The notes beneath the pieces are model-generated. The model saw only the letters and a program-made list of their open reading frames with translations. It was not told the origin of the DNA and ran no database searches. DNA of 64,000 nucleotides from Pseudovibrio denitrificans JCM 12308 (lineage in GTDB: Bacteria; Pseudomonadota; Alphaproteobacteria; Rhizobiales; Stappiaceae): positions 62,001 through 126,000 of the forward strand of contig NZ_BAZK01000013.1 of the NCBI RefSeq assembly GCF_001310815.1, written 5' to 3'. Made by a program: the position numbers and the translations under genes. Shown one piece after another: positions 9,980 through 18,900 of this stretch; the stretch's first letter is position 1, and every line of letters starts with the position of its first letter.

Positions 9980-10624
9980 ATGAGCAATCAAGGCGCAATT
10001 CCCAATAAAGATCAGGGGCCTGGCCTGATCAAACGGATCTGGCGTTTTCTGAGACATCCTGCTGCGACGATTTCTGCAGGTGCTCTGTTGCTGATTGGTG
10101 TCGTTGTTGGTGTGGCTTTTTGGGGTAGCTTCAACTGGTCCATGGAAATGACCAATACAGAAGAGTTCTGCATTGGCTGCCATGAGATGGAGGCAAACGT
10201 CTACGCGGAATACACTGAGACAGCGCACTACAACAATGCTTCAGGCGTACGGGCAACCTGTCCTGACTGCCATGTGCCTAAAGAGTGGGTGCATAAGGTG
10301 GTTCGGAAGGTACAAGCGACCAGAGAGCTTTATCACAAAGCTCTGGGTTCCATTGATAGTCCTGCGAAATTTGAAGAGAAACGTCTTGAGTTGGCAACCA
10401 ACGTTTGGACTGCAATGAAGAAGACAGACAGCCGCGAATGCCGGAACTGTCACGAGTTCGATTCTATGGACTTTGTTCTTCAGGAAGGCCGTGCATCCGC
10501 TGCTCACTCTGATGCATTCAAGGAAGGCAAGACTTGTATTGATTGTCACCAGGGCATAGCTCACAGCCTGCCAGCAAACGCTCTGGAAGCTTACAAAGAG
10601 AAGGTTTCGGCTGTTTACGACTAA
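9980..10624 (+). CDS. napC: NapC, membrane-anchored tetraheme cytochrome c
   Basis: A 214-residue NapC/NirT-family protein. One N-terminal helix (about residues 26-48) is followed by four heme motifs: CIGCH, CPDCH, CRNCH and CIDCH. It oxidises membrane quinol and feeds NapB. Its residues from VRATCPDCHVPKEW onward align closely with the N-terminal half of TorC encoded at 36524-37683. It is the last gene of napFDAGHBC, closed by a terminator at 10663. Confidence 0.93.
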   Translation: MSNQGAIPNKDQGPGLIKRIWRFLRHPAATISAGALLLIGVVVGVAFWGSFNWSMEMTNTEEFCIGCHEMEANVYAEYTETAHYNNASGVRATCPDCHVPKEWVHKVVRKVQATRELYHKALGSIDSPAKFEEKRLELATNVWTAMKKTDSRECRNCHEFDSMDFVLQEGRASAAHSDAFKEGKTCIDCHQGIAHSLPANALEAYKEKVSAVYD

Positions 10625-10662
10625 ACATAGCATTTGCTGAAGTCAGACAAGACAACTGGCAG

Positions 10663-10696
10663 AACCCACCTTCAATCAACCTTGAGGGTGGGTTTT
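10663..10696 (+). terminator. Terminator after napC
   Basis: A 13-bp stem AACCCACCTTCAA / TTGAGGGTGGGTT with one G-T pair, a 6-base loop and a short T-run, 38 bases after the napC stop. Confidence 0.85.
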
Positions 10697-10785
10697 CGTT
10701 GTCTCATGCACTGTGAGATGAGCGAATCAGCATTTAGCCTTAGCAACTGAAATACAGGAAGGAAGCGCAGCATGGATGTGTTTGC

Positions 10786-10799
10786 TTGATCCAAATCAA
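10786..10799. promoter_or_regulatory. FNR/NnrR-type box upstream of the TonB receptor
   Basis: TTGATCCAAATCAA matches TTGAT-N4-ATCAA perfectly. It lies between the napC terminator and the receptor gene, about 158 bases upstream of the receptor ATG and upstream of two iron-type boxes. It may add oxygen control to that promoter. Confidence 0.6.
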
Positions 10800-10842
10800 A
10801 CGAGAAGGGGAGCAGTTATGTTGGATGTGATCAAAATGACAC

Positions 10843-10867
10843 AAATATGAGTCTTATATTCATATTT
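10843..10867. promoter_or_regulatory. Iron-responsive operator-like repeat 1 (TGA-N9-TCA)
   Basis: Inverted repeat with arms AAATATGA / TCATATTT around 9 bases; the core is TGA-N9-TCA, the form of the RirA iron-responsive operator in rhizobia. It lies 83-107 bases upstream of the TonB-dependent receptor. Confidence 0.55.
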
Positions 10868-10912
10868 ATTTTTGTGTGGTCATTTTTGCATTGATAGATA
10901 TCGCCACTCAAT

Positions 10913-10935
10913 AATATGAGTCATTAACTCATATT
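10913..10935. promoter_or_regulatory. Iron-responsive operator-like repeat 2 (TGA-N9-TCA)
   Basis: A perfect inverted repeat AATATGAGT / ACTCATATT around CATTA; the core is again TGA-N9-TCA. It ends 14 bases before the receptor ATG, where a bound repressor would block transcription or early elongation. Two copies of one motif in 90 bases make chance less likely. Confidence 0.6.
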
Positions 10936-10949
10936 AAAAGGGTGTAGGG

Positions 10950-13034
10950 ATGTCCAAGGGTTTTGTCTCCGGCTTGATGACCGGAATCTGCTATCTCGCA
11001 CTGCAATCCGGTGCATATTCTCAAGAACAGAAAGAACCAGAAGAGCTCGGTCCGATCGTCGTAACCGCTGCCCGCGGTGAGCAAAGCCTCGACGAGGTCA
11101 CACGCTCCGTCGCTGTCGTCGATAGCGAACAGATTGAGCGTGCCTCCACGAACAGTGTGGCTGAGATTTTGCGTGATGTGCCGGGTGTTAAGATCATCGA
11201 TAGTGGCGTGCCGGGAATGCAGCGTATCAGTATTCGAGGAGAGTCTTCTATTCGCAACGTTGTGCTGATTGATGGACAGGAGATCTCTGACCACACCTCT
11301 TATGGTCCACTGTTTTTGATTGCGCCTGAAGACATCGAGCGGATCGAAGTTGTAAAAGGTCCAGGCTCCGTTCTTCATGGTTCCAAGGCAATTGGTGGTG
11401 TTGTAAACATCATCACCAAGAAAGGTGCAGATAGACCATTGGAGGTAGAGGTTGGCACGAAATTTAACTCCTCGACCAATGGCATAAGTGGTTTTGCTTC
11501 TGCTGCCGGTACGATCGATAAATGGGATTATCGAGTTTCTCTCTCGCGAGCCTATGATGGTGACAGGGAAACTCCAGCTGGCACTTTAGATCCCAGCGCA
11601 TCTTCAGAGCAGAGTGCGACCGCTTACATCGGATACCGCGGTGATCAACATAGTTTTAGCTTGAAAGCTGAGCGCTATGAGTTGGAAGCTGATGTATACA
11701 CCGGTGATCCAGATTTTCCTTTTGACTTGCCTAAGCGTGATCGCTCCAAGCTCTCTATTTTTTATGATTTTGAAGATGTGAATGAATACATCTCCAAGAT
11801 ACATCTTGATGGATTTTTCCAACAAATCGACCGTGTTGCTGAAAATGGCTACACGATTCCGGAAATTGCTTTCCCCCCTACCAATCCTCCCACCATTACT
11901 AAGATGAAGCAGCGTGACAATCATATCGGAAGTGAGCTGCAAACTTTGGGACTTAATGGTCAGGTGGATCTAGCACTTTTCAATAATGTTGTGACCTTGG
12001 TTGGTTTCCAAGCTGTTCAGGATCGCCTCGATAGACAAAGCTCTCAAACTGGTATGGATATTCCATTTCCACCTGGTCCACCGAACTTCCCAACACCAAT
12101 CACTCCAACCAGTACTGATGATGAAGGAAAAGTCACAACACTTTCTGCGTTTGTGCAGAATGAATGGGATGTGACTGATGATCTGACACTCACTTCTGGC
12201 AGCCGTTACTACTTGGTGAAAACAGAGAACAAAGGGTCAGCGGGTGATCGGGATGAAACTGATCAGGCTGTCGTGGGTGCTGTTGGTCTAAACTACACTG
12301 GCTTTGATGATTTCGCACTGAGAGCGAGCGTGGCCCAAGGATATGTGTATCCGACACTCATCCAGACTATGATTGGTACTAACTTTTCGCCAGCTGGTAT
12401 GGTTTTCTCCAACCCTGACTTGGAAGCGGAAACATCCGTGACTGCTGAGCTTGGTGGGCGTTACGATGACGGGCAGCTCATGTTGGACGCTGCTGTCTTT
12501 TATACCCAGGCAAAGGATTACATCACGACGGTTGCTTGTGACAATGTTGCCTGCCCAATAGGCTCACTGATGTATGATAACATTAATGAGGCACGGACTT
12601 GGGGGCTTGAGCTATCCGCTTCGTACAGAATTTCTGATTGGAGTTTGACACCATATGCGAACCTGACATTGATGCGTCGTCAGTTTGAAGAGGCCGATCT
12701 TACGACATTTCATACCAATACGCCGTTAGTTTCCGGTTCTGTTGGTGTGAAGAAAGACTGGAGCTTCTCTAACGGAGTTGAAGCACACGCAGACATGTAT
12801 GCTCGTTTTGCTAGCAAACACACTGATCTTGATCGAAGCAATGAGGTGGTCACAGAAGACGCTTTTGCAACTCTCAACTTAGCCGGTGGGTTCTCTTATG
12901 ACTTTGATGATGAGCGTAAGTTGAAGGTGAATGCTGCGGTCGAGAACATTTTTGATCTTGAATATAAGCCCTCTCTGGATGAGTTGACTGCTCCGGGGCG
13001 GACCTTCAAGCTTTCTGCTAGCGTGATCTTTTAA
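10950..13034 (+). CDS. TonB-dependent outer-membrane receptor
   Basis: A 694-residue protein with a signal peptide (about 25 residues), a TonB box-like segment ELGPIVVTAAR, and a plug domain containing RISIRGESSIRNVVLIDGQEI and IERIEVVKGPGSVLHGSKAIGGVVNIITKK. A beta-barrel follows, ending with a terminal phenylalanine (ASVIF). The size and plug resemble colicin I, heme or siderophore receptors of the CirA/ShuA group. Two TGA-N9-TCA operators suggest iron control, so an iron chelate or heme is the likely ligand. This is inference: no ligand-specific motif was seen. No TonB, ExbB or permease gene is adjacent. Confidence 0.88.
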   Translation: MSKGFVSGLMTGICYLALQSGAYSQEQKEPEELGPIVVTAARGEQSLDEVTRSVAVVDSEQIERASTNSVAEILRDVPGVKIIDSGVPGMQRISIRGESSIRNVVLIDGQEISDHTSYGPLFLIAPEDIERIEVVKGPGSVLHGSKAIGGVVNIITKKGADRPLEVEVGTKFNSSTNGISGFASAAGTIDKWDYRVSLSRAYDGDRETPAGTLDPSASSEQSATAYIGYRGDQHSFSLKAERYELEADVYTGDPDFPFDLPKRDRSKLSIFYDFEDVNEYISKIHLDGFFQQIDRVAENGYTIPEIAFPPTNPPTITKMKQRDNHIGSELQTLGLNGQVDLALFNNVVTLVGFQAVQDRLDRQSSQTGMDIPFPPGPPNFPTPITPTSTDDEGKVTTLSAFVQNEWDVTDDLTLTSGSRYYLVKTENKGSAGDRDETDQAVVGAVGLNYTGFDDFALRASVAQGYVYPTLIQTMIGTNFSPAGMVFSNPDLEAETSVTAELGGRYDDGQLMLDAAVFYTQAKDYITTVACDNVACPIGSLMYDNINEARTWGLELSASYRISDWSLTPYANLTLMRRQFEEADLTTFHTNTPLVSGSVGVKKDWSFSNGVEAHADMYARFASKHTDLDRSNEVVTEDAFATLNLAGGFSYDFDDERKLKVNAAVENIFDLEYKPSLDELTAPGRTFKLSASVIF

Positions 13035-13042
13035 GTTTTTTG

Positions 13043-13072
13043 AGCTCTGCCGTGATTGCGGCAGAGCTTTTC
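13043..13072 (+). terminator. Terminator after the TonB receptor
   Basis: A perfect 10-bp stem AGCTCTGCCG / CGGCAGAGCT with a 6-base loop followed by TTTTC. It lies between the receptor and the small exported protein at 13090. Confidence 0.85.
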
Positions 13073-13089
13073 TATAAGGAAATAATAGA

Positions 13090-13458
13090 ATGAAAACTGT
13101 GCTTCTCATGTTTCTGCTGAGTTCAGTAGGGGCTGACGGGGAGGTTGGTGCCTCCTATGTTGAGAAAGACAGCCACGAAGAATGCCAGGAAGGCATTGTT
13201 GCTCTTAAAGAAATTCTCGCTGAGCCACGTTTCAAGATCCACTACGCTGGATGTCATGAAAGTACTGCAAATATCTCAGAATTTGAGCATCCGGGGGCTG
13301 AGGACGAAGGGGAGAAAGCGGAGAGGTTTGTGTATCTGAATGCACTTCAAGATGGAAAGCTTTTGGTTTCTCAAGCTGAAAGCCTTTCTCTCTGTGAAGC
13401 TCAGCTAGAGGGTTCTAACAGCTGGTGTGCTATCAGCACGCAGAAGTTATTGCCGTAA
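13090..13458 (+). CDS. Small exported four-cysteine protein, unknown function
   Basis: A 122-residue protein. Residues 1-16 are hydrophobic (MKTVLLMFLLSSVGAD) and look like a signal peptide. The mature part is acidic with four cysteines (in HEECQE, AGCHES, LSLCEA and SWCAI), which could form two disulfides. It follows the TonB receptor and its terminator by 17 bases, so it is either read through or has its own promoter. No family is recognised, and a role linked to the receptor is only suggested by position. Confidence 0.55.
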   Translation: MKTVLLMFLLSSVGADGEVGASYVEKDSHEECQEGIVALKEILAEPRFKIHYAGCHESTANISEFEHPGAEDEGEKAERFVYLNALQDGKLLVSQAESLSLCEAQLEGSNSWCAISTQKLLP

Positions 13459-13515
13459 CAAAGTGATCTATGCTTTGCTCTCCCTTAGAGGTTTTACTTT
13501 TGGGGGGGAGCACGC

Positions 13516-14280
13516 ATGTCATCACGTACTAAGATTGCCTGGATTATTGGAGCGACTTCGGGAATAGGTGAGGAGCTGTGTAAGCTCTATGTTGCAGATG
13601 GTTGGAAAGTTGTGGCGAGTGGCCGACGTGTTGAGCGCCTTGAAACGTTGAGGCAGGCTTACGGCTCAGTGAAAGCTTTGCCAGTTGATGTAACCGATAA
13701 AAAGCAGATTGAGCATGCTGTTCAAAGATTTGAAGCCGAAGATTTGCTACCAGACCTCACAGTATACTGTTCTGGCGTGTTCCATGTCGGCGGACTATCC
13801 ACTTTGACGGACGATGTATGTGTCAACGCAATGGATACCAACTACTTTGGCGCGGTTCGTACCATCCATAATCTATTTCCCCTACTGAAAGAGCGGGGAT
13901 CAGGCCAGATTGCAATCATATCCTCATTGAGTGGATATGGCGGACTGCCTTATGCGGCGAGTTACGGCCCAACAAAGGCCGCATTGATCAATCTCTGTGA
14001 GGCGTTGAAGCCGAGCTTTGATCGGGCAAATCTCTCTCTGTCGGTGATCAATCCGGGCTTTGTCAAAACTGCAATGACGGAGAACAGCAGGTTGCCTATG
14101 CCGTTTATCATTGCGGCTGAAGGTGCTGCGCGACGGATCAAGAAAGGTCTTGATCGAAAGAAGTTTGAGATCGCATTCCCATTCCCCCTGGTAACTGCGC
14201 TGAAACTGCTCCGAGTTATGCCCTACTGGGCTTACTTCCGACTAGTTGGTTTGTCTGCAGGTAAAAGAGGGCGAAGCTGA
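13516..14280 (+). CDS. Short-chain dehydrogenase/reductase
   Basis: A 254-residue classical SDR. It has the nucleotide-binding motif GATSGIG near residue 12, the strand-4 motif YCSG, catalytic serine in IISSLSGYGG, and YGPTK with the active-site tyrosine and lysine. The C-terminal tail is long and hydrophobic/basic (LKLLRVMPYWAYFRLVG), suggesting peripheral membrane association. It is a close paralogue of the SDR at 44260-45011: both share DLTVYCSG, MDTNYFGAVR and SYGPTKAALINLCE-like stretches. That paralogue sits in the RpoE/ChrR stress cluster. The substrate is unknown. Confidence 0.85.
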   Translation: MSSRTKIAWIIGATSGIGEELCKLYVADGWKVVASGRRVERLETLRQAYGSVKALPVDVTDKKQIEHAVQRFEAEDLLPDLTVYCSGVFHVGGLSTLTDDVCVNAMDTNYFGAVRTIHNLFPLLKERGSGQIAIISSLSGYGGLPYAASYGPTKAALINLCEALKPSFDRANLSLSVINPGFVKTAMTENSRLPMPFIIAAEGAARRIKKGLDRKKFEIAFPFPLVTALKLLRVMPYWAYFRLVGLSAGKRGRS

Positions 14281-14287
14281 CCTGCCT

Positions 14288-14890
14288 TTAGGATGGCTGA
14301 AATTGCGGTGAGCCTTGGTGTTGAGGCTTATCTGCTGCCTGTGACATAGCGTGTTGCAGCTCAGGTATGAATGCCCAGATCTCGCGGTTCAGCTTGACCA
14401 GCTTTTCGATAGCTTTCCCCATTTGGGCGATACGGGCGTCATCCAATGCTTTGATTTCTCCGAGCTGGATTTGCCCGTTTTTACGCTGAATTCGCATTGA
14501 ATGGGTGTGCGTTATCTCACCTTGCTGGTTTTGCCTGAAGGTTGCGTGGCTAAACTCGTTTCTCAGGCGCGTGCTTTCGTTGAAGATACGCAGGATACGG
14601 CGAAGTTTCTTTTTGAGAGTATCGTCTTTAAGCTTTGCATCGGCCAGGCGCTCGATCAGGTCTACGCGGGCCCTTGTTGTATTGAGCGTGCCAAAGACCA
14701 GTGTCGCGGTGAGTTCATCTGTCTCCATCAGGTGCTGGAGTATGTAAATGAATGTGCTCTCATTGTTTGACCAACTGTAGTTGATGTTGCCAATCAAGGC
14801 GAACAGCAGGTTGCGCCTGCCTGCTTTGTTGGGGGCCAAGCGATCCAGTTCGTCAAAGTCAGGCGAATGAGGGATCTGATCATCATCCAT
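14288..14890 (-). CDS. Unknown protein with a HEPN-like RNxxxH motif
   Basis: A 200-residue, mostly helical, soluble protein. The sequence LRNEFSHATF contains R110-N-x3-H115, the form of the catalytic R-x4-6-H motif of HEPN ribonuclease domains, in a helical context. No toxin or antitoxin partner (such as a nucleotidyltransferase) lies beside it; the only close neighbour is the convergent SDR, 8 bases away. A non-catalytic or unrelated helical protein is also possible. No named family is recognised. Confidence 0.6.
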   Translation of the reverse strand: MDDDQIPHSPDFDELDRLAPNKAGRRNLLFALIGNINYSWSNNESTFIYILQHLMETDELTATLVFGTLNTTRARVDLIERLADAKLKDDTLKKKLRRILRIFNESTRLRNEFSHATFRQNQQGEITHTHSMRIQRKNGQIQLGEIKALDDARIAQMGKAIEKLVKLNREIWAFIPELQHAMSQAADKPQHQGSPQFQPS

Positions 14891-14971
14891 GGAGCTTACC
14901 CGTCTAAGAAGATGTGTTGATGTGCATGGTCTCTAAATTCTGACGCAAGGGTAGCAAAGCTGTGGGTTCAT

Positions 14972-14986
14972 TGACAGGGGCTGTCA
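14972..14986. promoter_or_regulatory. Palindrome upstream of the HEPN-like gene
   Basis: Perfect 6-bp arms TGACAG / CTGTCA around GGG, about 82 bases upstream of the start of the minus-strand gene. The half-site TGACA also occurs in the repeat upstream of the porin (2636). It is a possible operator for an unidentified regulator. Confidence 0.3.
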
Positions 14987-15214
14987 GATTGATTTTCGCC
15001 AGCGACTCCTAGGATGGGTGTGATGCATGCTTTCGTGAAGTATATGAAGCATCAAAAGCAGAAATGCTTAAATCTTAAGGGCTATAAATCTCAATGAAGC
15101 CAAATATTCTTGAATTACCTGTGAAGAAATTTATGCGATCAGAAAATTAAATTAAGTGCCGTATTGTGTCCCTGAATTGGAGTATTGCGTTCTTTTATTA
15201 GTCGGCGAAGTATG

Positions 15215-15249
15215 GTTATGGATCCATAACTTTTACACTGAAACAGTGT
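15215..15249. promoter_or_regulatory. Two adjacent palindromes in the long leader of the giant repeat-protein gene
   Basis: GTTATGGATCCATAAC (15215-15230) is a perfect 16-bp palindrome. Four bases later ACACTG-AAA-CAGTGT (15235-15249) is a second perfect inverted repeat. A third, CTAGATA / TATCTAG with a 14-base gap, lies at 15447-15474, and a hairpin ACCCCT-GTG-AGGGGT at 15362-15376. They sit in the 1057-bp non-coding stretch 14891-15947, where no convincing gene is seen. They are likely regulatory sites or RNA structures for the gene at 15948. Confidence 0.4.
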
Positions 15250-15925
15250 TTGGGGTGTGCTGTAATTTTACTGCATATTGCATGAGTTCTTGAAAACCTG
15301 TTTCCCAATCAGCTTGCTAGGCGATTTAAATGAGACTGGCATTATTGAGACCAATAAACATACCCCTGTGAGGGGTGCTCAATTAGTTTTCAGTGATATT
15401 TAAAACATTAATTTGCAAATACTAACGTTAACTAGCTATTAATATCCTAGATAATTATAGTAATTTCTATCTAGTTCAATTGAATGTATTGTTTGTTTTT
15501 ACCCAATATTACTCTTGGTTTGTCTGTTTTTTAGGTCGTGTTATAGCTTCCGCCGCTTCCGTGAGGAATTTTCTTTCTTGTCTTTGCTGGAGCTTTGTTT
15601 GAAGGAATGGAGTCAATTCGTTTTAGCAAGAGCATTTAGTTAGTATTTAGAGCGGAAACCCAGAACCAAAGCATTTTATCGGTTCCTTCGCTTTCTGAAG
15701 CCGAAATCATGTTTATCGTACAGATACCTTGTTTGTGCGGGCTGGACCTTTGCGCCCAAAATTCGGAGTTTTCCGGGTATGCGAGCCATATGCTCTCTTT
15801 GGTCCCAGACCGAAACGCTGAACCGAAAAGACAGCCTTCAAATCATGGAATGAAACATTTTTTCAATCCTCAGGAGAACCTGTGGCAACCAGCTGACGTA
15901 AATGATCGGCTTTTTGCAGGGCAGT

Positions 15926-15943
15926 TCTCCGAATATTTGGAGA
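15926..15943 (+). promoter_or_regulatory. Hairpin masking the ribosome binding site of the giant gene
   Basis: UCUCCG-AAUAUU-UGGAGA folds into a 6-bp hairpin, including one G-U pair, that contains the GGAGA ribosome binding site placed 4 bases before the ATG at 15948. Translation could be controlled by opening this stem. The stem is short, so the effect may be modest. Confidence 0.35.
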
Positions 15944-15947
15944 CGAT

Positions 15948-18900
15948 ATGTCTGGTTATAATCCATTTAGTGATGGCACCGATACACGTATCCGCGCGGA
16001 GCAGGATAACACACTCGGTGATAAGGACGTTGTTGAGCACAACGGTGATAGTAGTGCTGAGGTCCTCAATGATGGTTCGTTAGATCAAAGCATTGAAGTG
16101 AACCGTACTGATGATGTTCGGACTTATGCTCAGGCTGGAGATGGTATTCAGGATATCAATGCTGCTCTTCAGATCGGTGACGACTTAACCATTGATGCAA
16201 GTTCGGCTGCATCTGCTAATGGTAAAGGTGTTGCGCTCGCTTTTGATCAGGGTATTGCAACTGGTGCGAACCAACAGAGCAACGATGTTTCTGGCAGTGT
16301 AACTGGTGGTAACTTTGATGCCTCTTCAGTTGGTGGTGATGGAACTGGTGTGAATGCACACCAAACTGGTGCAGCTGCAGAAGACAATGATACCGATACT
16401 TTTCTTCGCGCCAACCAATCAAACTATGCAAACGATCTTGATACACTGGATAATGTAACCGTCACGAATGATGGTGATCTTGAACAGCGTGTCAAAGTTA
16501 AAGGTGGTGACGCAGATTCCGGTAACGGCATCATTGGTGCTGGTCCTACTGACATTGCTGGTTCTAATGTTGGCGTAGGCGATGATGAAAGTATCAATGG
16601 CTCTACTGCTGCTCAGGCAGATGCTTCTGGTCTTGCACGTAGTTTCAACCAGACACTGCAAACTGGTAACAACGAGCAGGGCAACAATGTCGATCTCTCG
16701 ATCACCGGTTCTGACGTAGATGTCTCAGGTGCTGGTGGTTCCGGTGCAGAAGCTGTTGTTGGTGGTGCGGACGTCACCTCTGGTAACTCAGACACAAACA
16801 CTCGTGCTCGTGTCACACAGTCAAATGAGCTGAATGACGGCGTTGGCGGTGGTTTTGGTGGCGGCAACATTGACGGTGCCATTGCAAATCCTGAGGTTGC
16901 GAACCTTGATGACTCTCATCAGGTTGTAAAATCTAAAGCTGGTGAAGCAACCAGTGAAGATGGCATTAACTCCATAGACCAGATCGGCACTTCCGCTTCT
17001 GTTGGTGGTGATGGCAGTGTAAATGGTAGTGCCGCTGCTTCAGCATCTGCAAGTGCTGTCGGCGTTGGTTTCCAGCAAGATATCTCTGCTGGCAGCAATG
17101 CACAGACCAACTCTGCTAGTCTTGGTATCACCGGCACTGGTGTCGGACAGGCTACTTCCGGTGAAGACGACGCGACTGCGGATATCAAGGTCGCTGCAGA
17201 TGATGGCTTCATGGAATCTGAAACTGGTACGAATGCGAGATTCAACCAGTCTAACGATGCCTATGATGGCGATGCGATAATTGAGCCGAGCCTTCATAAC
17301 GATGGTCATGCCAATCAGAAAATTGAAGCCTTCGGCAATGATGCTATTGCTGGTGACGGCATTGACATGAATGGTGGCCGTCTTGGTGCGACACATGTTG
17401 TTGATGATGGTTCTATCACCGGTTCTACGCTTGCTAAATCTGATGCATTGGGTGTTGCTGCAAGCTTTGAGCAGAAGGTTAGCACGGGTGGCAATGCGCA
17501 GAGCAATGCATCTGACCTCGATGTAACTGGGGCAAACCAAGTTACTGCTTCTGCTGGTGAAGATGGTGCTGCCGCTTCTTTGAATGCAGATGATCCATCT
17601 GTTTACGGTGACCATCAGACAGGCACACGTACATCAAGCGATCAGACTAATGCTCTTGGTGATCAAGACGATATTGATGATGCGAATGTCTGGAATGAGC
17701 ATGATAGCACGCAGACTGTTGATGTAGATGGTGGCACTTCAAGTGCTGGTAACGGTATCTCGTTTGATTCCGGGACTTCTGCTGCGGTTCACAGCAACTT
17801 TGATATGAGTGGTTCGGCTGCGGCCTCTGCGAATGCTCAAGGTGTTGCTCAGTCCTTCACACAGTCCCTGACATCTGGCGGTAATGCGCAAAGCAACTCT
17901 GCTGAAGTCTTCGTGACAGGTGCTGAAATGACTGCATCTGTGGTGGGTGAAGACGGTGCTGGTGATGACACAGGACCAGTTTCACTTCTTGCTGGCAGTG
18001 GTAACACCAATACAAATACCAACTCCAATCAGTCTCAAGACAATGAGATGTATGATGGAGATTCCCTATTTAGTCCTGATGTCCTCAATACTGGTGGGGC
18101 AGATGCAGTGCAGACTGTCACCGTTGATGGTGGCAATGCGACTGCAGGCAATGGTATCGAAGCTCTTGGTGCAAACCCAGGTGAGAACCTTGGTCCGGAC
18201 ACTGTTGGTGATGATAGTTCCATCTCCGGTAGCACATCTGCAAGTGCAAATGGAACGGGTGCTGCAATCAACTTTGGGCAGACGCTCAAAACTGGTGGCA
18301 ATGCTCAGTCCAACTCTGTTGATGTGGACGTTGTTGGCGGTAATAAAGCACTAGCATCTGCTGGTGAAAGTGGAGCTGTTGCTGGATCAGAAACAGATAC
18401 CCCTGTTGATCACGACACCACAACTACCTCATGGAGTGAGCAAAGCAATCAGCTCGGTGATGTAGATAATATTAGTCGTGCTGACGTAGCTAACTGGGGC
18501 CATAGCACTCAAACCGTTGATGTCGACGGTGGAACTGCGTCTTCTGGAGCTGGCATTGTTCAGACTGGTGGAAGTTCTACCAACATTGATGGCAATGAAA
18601 GCATCTCAGGCTCTAGTTCGGCTTCTGCAGATGCGACCGGTGTTGCTCAATCCTTCACGCAGACACAAGTGACAGGTGGTAATGCTCAAAGCAACTCCGC
18701 ATCTGTCTCTGTTACTGGCGCTGATGTGAACGTTGCTTCAGCAGGTCAAGACAATGCAGAAGTGAATGGTACTTGGGCTGGAACCACGAACACGGATAGC
18801 TTCTCAGGTGGCCTCCAGGGTAACACTGCATACGATGGTGACACCATCCGGGATAGCGATGTTCGCAACCACCACGATTCCGTTCAGGACGTAACTGCTA

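Noticed and set aside
15709-16083. Possible 124-codon gene upstream of and overlapping the giant gene
   Set aside because: It overlaps the start of the giant gene in another frame, has no ribosome site of note, and its product has no coherent features.
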